Shown: in pieces, positions 61,601-64,000 of the stretch | Numbering within the stretch: the first letter of the stretch is position 1 | Layout: every line of letters starts with the position of its first letter | Assembly: GCF_036370855.1 (NCBI RefSeq) | Contig: NC_088105.1 | Span: 8,189,619 to 8,253,618, forward strand | Reading direction: 5' to 3' | Length of the DNA stretch: 64,000 nucleotides | Origin: Dromaius novaehollandiae | Lineage: Eukaryota; Chordata; Aves; Casuariiformes; Dromaiidae | Made by a program: the position numbers and the translations under genes | The notes under the pieces: generated by a model | What the model saw: only the letters and a program-made list of their open reading frames with translations | Told to the model about the DNA's origin: nothing | Databases searched by the model: none

Positions 61601-63555
61601 TTACTGACTGTGCAGCTCAGGTGTGGGAAGAAAGGAGACCGTGACTACTGAAATGGCCTGTAGGCCTACCTGTGGGACAACCACGCCAAGTGCCCTGAAA
61701 CAAGGATTTGGGGGGATGATCTGAAATCCATAAAGTGCGTGGAGCAAACTTGACTTGGCACAGTCTGTTATACTAAGTCAGCAACAGAACAGTTACTAGC
61801 TGCAAGAAGACAACCTCCATTTACTTGCCAAATGGTCATTTTTTCATTATTTATTATTTTAATAAACAGAAATAAATGTTTCACAAATAAACATCCTGTC
61901 CTTAAGTGATCCTATTTTTCTAATTATAAATAAACTTAATCTGCATTCTCGGGTCTCTTTTAATTTAAAACAGGTTAAAGCCCATGACACTGATACCTTC
62001 CAGTTGCAAGAACTAGAAAGGGCTTGTTCATGTTCTGTCTAATTCTGAATTATAGGAGCATATAATGATTTGGGTCTGAGGGTTTTTTCTGAAATAGCTT
62101 GAGTAGTTTCAGGGTTTGGGATGTACCACCTTTCTCCCTACTCCTCTCTCGACTGTGGTGTAGGCTGGAGGATGCTGGGGGAAGTGCCTTTGGGTCTTTG
62201 GAGCTGGAGGGCAGCAGTAAAGAAAGCCACAGTGGATGGGGGCACCTTTTCTGCATGCTTGCTTTAGGGACATGTGAGTAGATTTACGCTTCACAGAGTC
62301 TTTGCTATGTCTTGGTAATATTTAATAAAGGGGTTGTAAGTTGTCAGTGGAGCTTGCTGAGGCGTGGATACACAGGCTGTGTCCCGTGGTGGGGCTGTCC
62401 CCACAGCTCTCGGTACCCCGTCGTCTTGGCAGGAGAAACGGGCAGCCCTTTAGGTCAAGGGAATTTGCCACGGCCATATGAGCTGCCAGGTCTTTAGTGT
62501 GCAAACACCGAGTCCCAGGGACCTGGAGGCTGGAAAGGAGCAGCTTGCTTGCTCTATAACCTGAAGACCTGAGGCTCCCAGGCAGATGTGAGCTTGTGGC
62601 CCCATTGGGAGCATTTTGCACGACTGCCGCCAGAGACGTGTATCCATGTGTTGTGTCTGACTTTGTAAAACTCTGCTGCCCAACTCCTAGAAAAAAAAAT
62701 GCTCTTGAGATGCTGCTGCCTGGGAGGATGGCAGGGGCTAGAGTTGGAGCAGGTAGCTTGCTTCTCCCCCAAGATCTGAGACCAAGCATTGGCTGTTTTA
62801 GTAGAATATAGCGTCTGCACAAGGCTCCTCAGTAGCCTTTGCGTCAAGAAACAGCACGAAAACAAGTTGCCTCCCTCTGAGTTTCAGCCTTGCTGGCTAA
62901 AGCAGGGGCGTGAAGGAGGTGTCAGTCCTGGCGCGTGTTATGCATTCCTGCCTCCCCCTGCCACCTCTGCACTCGACTTGCCCATACAGAGAGCAGTGGT
63001 GAGGGTCCACGCTAATTGGAGGCTGCAAATTGGAGGCTGCAAATTGGAGGCAAGCGGCTCCCTAGAGCTGGCTATGATTATCCATGCTGCGGAGCGAGCT
63101 GCCAGCGCAGTGCTGCTGCCCTCCCCGCAGCCGTGCATTAGCAGGGGGCTCCTTCCAGTGCCGCTGTGGAGCCCCACGTCCTGGCACGTGCAATTCCCAG
63201 GCCGCAGGGTGAGGCGGTGTGGTGTGCGCGCTCGGAGCCGGGCTGCGCAGCCTTAGCCGTGGGCTTGCGGGACGGTGCGTCAAACAGAACAAACTCCTGG
63301 AACACAACTTCTCCAGTACCATCAGAGGTTTTGTAGGCTAGGGCAAATGGGCAGATGCTGAGGGAGTTAATGTGTTCATCTCATGCTTGCTCCTTAAACC
63401 TGAATCTTGTGTTAATAGGGCTCTTTGTGCTCTCATTTTTCCAGGGCAGCCACTGACCACAATGTTGATAACACCACAGCGATCCTTAGAGAGTGGCTGA
63501 AGAACGTGCAGAACCTCTATCACTATGTGGAGTGGAGGCCGATGGAGGACCCCCA
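25427..63555 (+). CDS. COLGALT2: Procollagen galactosyltransferase 2, 5' part of gene (exons 1-2; gene runs off the right edge)
   Basis: The visible coding sequence is join(25427-25674, 63445-63555). Family members (GT25) are soluble ER-lumen enzymes that transfer galactose from UDP-Gal to hydroxylysine of collagens. The spliced product shows a signal peptide, a proline-rich linker, then [36 protein letters not shown], then across the junction [11 protein letters not shown] and [25 protein letters not shown]2 fits better than COLGALT1 or CERCAM because [10 protein letters not shown] and LKNVQ match remembered human COLGALT2 almost exactly. About 120 of the family's ~620 residues are visible; the second half of the N-terminal glycosyltransferase domain, the C-terminal domain and the ER-retention tail lie outside. 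A DNTT sequon offers an N-glycosylation site. Adjacent, divergent TSEN15 supports orthology. Confidence 0.92.
25466..25486 (+). repeat. (CTG)7 coding repeat in the COLGALT2 signal peptide
   Basis: Seven consecutive CTG codons, after one CTC, encode the eight-leucine hydrophobic core of the signal peptide. Length changes by whole codons would lengthen or shorten the h-region. Confidence 0.9.
26599..26613. repeat. Poly(G) run, 15 bp
   Basis: There are fifteen consecutive G on the plus strand in COLGALT2 intron 1, just past the CpG island. Such runs are prone to length polymorphism and to assembly or sequencing error. Confidence 0.9.
30868..30893. repeat. AT-rich perfect inverted repeat (11-bp arms, 4-nt loop)
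   Basis: TTAAAACTTTT, a TATT loop, then AAAAGTTTTAA. The arms are perfectly complementary. It could extrude as a small cruciform; the G/C pair in each arm makes it more than a plain A/T tract. Confidence 0.85.
31855..31975 (-). mobile_element. Degenerate CR1-type LINE 3' fragment
   Basis: The plus strand reads GTCATCTTGTTCATTCCTGC, CCAAGGCAGGATC and so on to GGACAGGATTCCAC. This resembles the reverse complement of CR1 3' regions (the 'holds/loses track of the CCCCCTGC-AAGCAGG' block) that are common in amniote genomes. It is heavily diverged with no intact ends. The assignment rests on remembered consensus features only. Confidence 0.5.
32320..32375 (-). mobile_element. Short CR1-like 3' fragment
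   Basis: The segment GATCTCGCAGAGCAGTTAAG followed by GTTGGAAGATGTCTCTGGAG resembles the reverse complement of the CR1 3' end, where a TCACAGAATGGTTGAGG-like block precedes GTTGGAAGGGACCTCTGGAG. It may belong to the same insertion as the fragment ~350 bp to its left or to a separate one. Confidence 0.5.
32783..32807. repeat. Poly(A) run, 25 bp
   Basis: There are twenty-five consecutive A on the plus strand within COLGALT2 intron 1, upstream of the CR1 RT fragment. It could be a retroelement tail, but CR1 elements normally end in an octamer-like microsatellite rather than poly(A), and no retrocopy was recognised before it. Confidence 0.85.
32960..33430 (+). mobile_element. CR1 LINE fragment with decayed reverse-transcriptase ORF
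   Basis: Across frameshifts and stops the plus strand still shows RT hallmarks of CR1 ORF2: [12 protein letters not shown], then [17 protein letters not shown], then a [13 protein letters not shown] block corresponding to DFxKAFDTVPHxIL, and finally [16 protein letters not shown] and TRLGGVEVF, corresponding to LGPVLFNIFINDLDDG and TKLGG. The catalytic YADD-type region is not intact. The copy is 5'-truncated and inactive. Confidence 0.85.
38754..38784. repeat. (TTA)n / T-rich simple repeat
   Basis: Several TTA units (TTTATTATTATTATTATTTT) are followed by a T-run, directly ahead of the CR1 tail. Confidence 0.8.
38786..38820 (+). mobile_element. CR1 LINE 3' tail
   Basis: AGGCCCCTCACCCCAACC followed by TATGATTCTATGAT matches the CR1 3' terminus (a TTCCAACCC-like block then the ATTCTATGAT tail repeat), plus orientation. 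Only the extreme 3' end is recognisable; upstream sequence is a simple repeat and not obviously CR1. It marks the left boundary of the degenerate tandem array. Confidence 0.65.
38820..41420. repeat. Degenerate tandem array, unit ~140-175 bp, no known family
   Basis: A recurring module is seen: AGGTTTAGGAAGAG-like start, a CTGGTGTCA-like segment, a CCTTATGTTCTGTTTTAC-like core, a GGTTAGGGTTTGG-like block and a CTCCTGCAAAG-like end. The core recurs near 39326, 39847, 40014, 40153, 40313, 40609, 40778, 40923, 41080, 41252 and 41392; spacings are 139-172 bases, or close to multiples of ~155-174 where copies are unrecognisable. The clearest part is about 39800-41420; to the left units are weaker. 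No copy contains a conserved ORF; the 137-codon ORF at 39505-39918 crosses unit boundaries. Confidence 0.65.
46349..46369. repeat. Pyrimidine tract T14C7
   Basis: Fourteen T are followed by seven C on the plus strand. This homopyrimidine tract with a sharp composition switch lies in COLGALT2 intron 1. It resembles a splice polypyrimidine tract but is followed by CTGTTTTTC rather than a clear acceptor exon. Confidence 0.85.
47502..47605. repeat. 52-bp tandem duplication (two copies)
   Basis: Two adjacent 52-base copies start at 47502 and 47554. They share TTACCATTTTAACATTTGG, AATAATATC-type spacing, the palindromic CTAGCTAGCTAG block and GGGCTGTGTCAA. One clear difference is seen near the middle (GGAGAT versus GGAAAT). 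The near-identity indicates a recent slippage or unequal-exchange event. Confidence 0.95.
53414..53430. repeat. G-rich run
   Basis: G10-A-G3-A-G2 lies on the plus strand in COLGALT2 intron 1. It is a candidate G-quadruplex and a polymorphism-prone site. Confidence 0.85.
58575..58745 (+). mobile_element. CR1 LINE fragment, end of RT ORF
   Basis: Translation with one stop gives [17 protein letters not shown], then [20 protein letters not shown], then [10 protein letters not shown]. This follows the CR1 ORF2 C-terminal block (KCKVLHLGRNNP, then YRLG, EKDLGVLVD, KLNMSQQC). It lies in the same orientation as COLGALT2. It is truncated at both ends and inactive. This is a different part of the element from the copy at 33 kb. 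Confidence 0.85.
61110..61140. repeat. Perfect alternating purine/pyrimidine tract with central palindrome
   Basis: Thirty-one bases alternate purine and pyrimidine without a break. The tract comprises TGCATG, a GTGTGTG-CACACAC perfect 14-bp palindrome centred at 61124/61125, and CGTGTGCGCA. This is a strong Z-DNA-type sequence. Confidence 0.9.
63014..63051. repeat. 14-bp tandem repeat, 2.7 copies
   Basis: The unit AATTGGAGGCTGCA occurs at 63014, 63028 and (partial, ten bases) 63042, with no mismatches. It lies about 400 bases upstream of COLGALT2 exon 2. Confidence 0.95.
63445..63555 (+). CDS. COLGALT2: COLGALT2 exon 2
   Basis: This 111-base exon has acceptor TTTTTCCAG and donor CCA|GTGAGT. 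Joined to exon 1 it completes Trp and reads [36 protein letters not shown], leaving two bases of a split codon. The sequence is near-identical to this part of remembered human COLGALT2. In the family, the T/S-DHN-x-DNT block lies in the N-terminal glycosyltransferase fold. It is only 37 codons, so a length-based ORF scan does not show it. Confidence 0.95.
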
Positions 63556-64000
63556 GTGAGTACTGCAGTGGGGGCAGACTGAAGCTATTAGGAGTATATG
63601 TCAAACTTTCTAGGTTTTCTGGTTTCAAACCAGGGCACATATTAAACATCCAACCATTAAAACACAGTTTTTGCAGGGTCTGTCCTGTTAGGACTCTGGT
63701 AGAGCATATAGAAGGGTCTCTGACTTCCATCAAGCAACTCACACAGAACTTCAGAGCAGAAAGTTTCCATTCAGTTGTTTAGCATCTGCAGCTGCTCTGT
63801 CTGCGTGGTAAACAGATCACATCAAAAGCTTCAGGGAATAGAAATTGTCATTCTTTATTTGCAAGGGAGCAGCGAATTGTAGCCTGTTCCCACAGTTTAT
63901 ATGAAAACTGTGTCCCTGGCATCAGATATTCAATAAGTTCTGAGCCAGAGAGCTAGATTTAATTCAGCACAGCCTTATGCCTTTGCATGACTTGCAGGAT
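63556..64000 (+). other. COLGALT2 intron 2, left part
   Basis: The sequence begins with the GTGAGT donor of exon 2 and runs to the window edge. Exon 3 is not reached. Nothing else was recognised. Confidence 0.85.

Larger units (their letters stand above)
25675..63444 (+). other. COLGALT2 intron 1 (37.8 kb); repeats but no embedded gene recognised
   Basis: This is the GT-AG intron between exons 1 and 2. It contains decayed CR1 fragments (about 31.9, 32.3, 33.0-33.4, 38.8 and 58.6 kb), a degenerate tandem array (38.8-41.4 kb), a 52-bp duplication (47.5 kb) and several simple repeats. Each is listed separately. The longest intronic ORFs (for example 43802-44293 plus and 62322-62822 minus) show no recognisable domain and are taken as chance. 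Long first introns are typical of this gene and often hold enhancers, which cannot be identified by eye. Confidence 0.85.

Noticed and set aside
62322-62822. 166-codon minus-strand ORF near COLGALT2 exon 2
   Set aside because: Several overlapping ORFs occupy this moderately GC-rich stretch in different frames; none resembles a known protein.
1-64000. tRNA, rRNA, snRNA genes, CRISPR arrays or prokaryotic operons
   Set aside because: No conserved box elements, cloverleaf-type sequence, regular spacer arrays or clustered overlapping coding frames were seen on either strand; small structured RNAs could still be missed by eye.

Overview
The window looks like avian (or at least sauropsid) nuclear DNA. 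It holds long introns with GT-AG splice sites, two CpG islands, few repeats, and worn fragments of CR1-type LINEs: RT-coding remnants and a 3' tail ending in the ATTCTATGAT motif. No bacterial, viral or CRISPR features were found. Two protein-coding genes can be supported, and both are recognised by their spliced protein sequence.

Layout: 1-8.7 kb is intergenic, beyond the 3' end of the first gene, with no credible gene. 8.9-20.84 kb, minus strand, is a complete TSEN15 gene (tRNA-splicing endonuclease subunit Sen15). It has four coding exons (20839-20705, 19891-19810, 18562-18427, 9108-8904) that join in frame into 185 codons plus stop. Its 5' end sits in a CpG island, and a GC-rich minisatellite with seven ~34-bp units lies just inside intron 1. 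20.98-25.06 kb is the intergenic spacer between two divergent genes, with a TG/ATGCAT simple repeat. 25.06-26.3 kb is a second, stronger CpG island holding exon 1 of a collagen galactosyltransferase gene, best matched to COLGALT2 (GLT25D2), on the plus strand. Exon 1 (25427-25674) carries the signal peptide and the start of the catalytic region. Exon 2 lies about 37.8 kb away (63445-63555). The rest of COLGALT2 is beyond the right edge.

The two genes are head to head, their start codons ~4.6 kb apart. As I recall it, this is the TSEN15/COLGALT2 arrangement of human 1q25. Their products are functionally unrelated: one cuts introns from pre-tRNA in the nucleus, the other galactosylates hydroxylysine of collagen in the ER. 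The plus strand reads A/C-rich across TSEN15 and T/G-rich across COLGALT2 intron 1, as expected for two divergently transcribed units.

The most interesting structure outside genes is a badly decayed head-to-tail tandem array of ~140-175 bp units in COLGALT2 intron 1 (about 38.8-41.4 kb). Other notable items are the TSEN15 intron 1 minisatellite, a 31-bp perfect alternating purine/pyrimidine tract, an exact-period 52-bp tandem duplication, a GGGCC pentanucleotide repeat next to the COLGALT2 start, and a basic C-terminal tail on TSEN15 that differs from the human protein as I remember it. I found no new multi-gene system; the remaining long ORFs are chance ORFs in GC-rich or intronic DNA.
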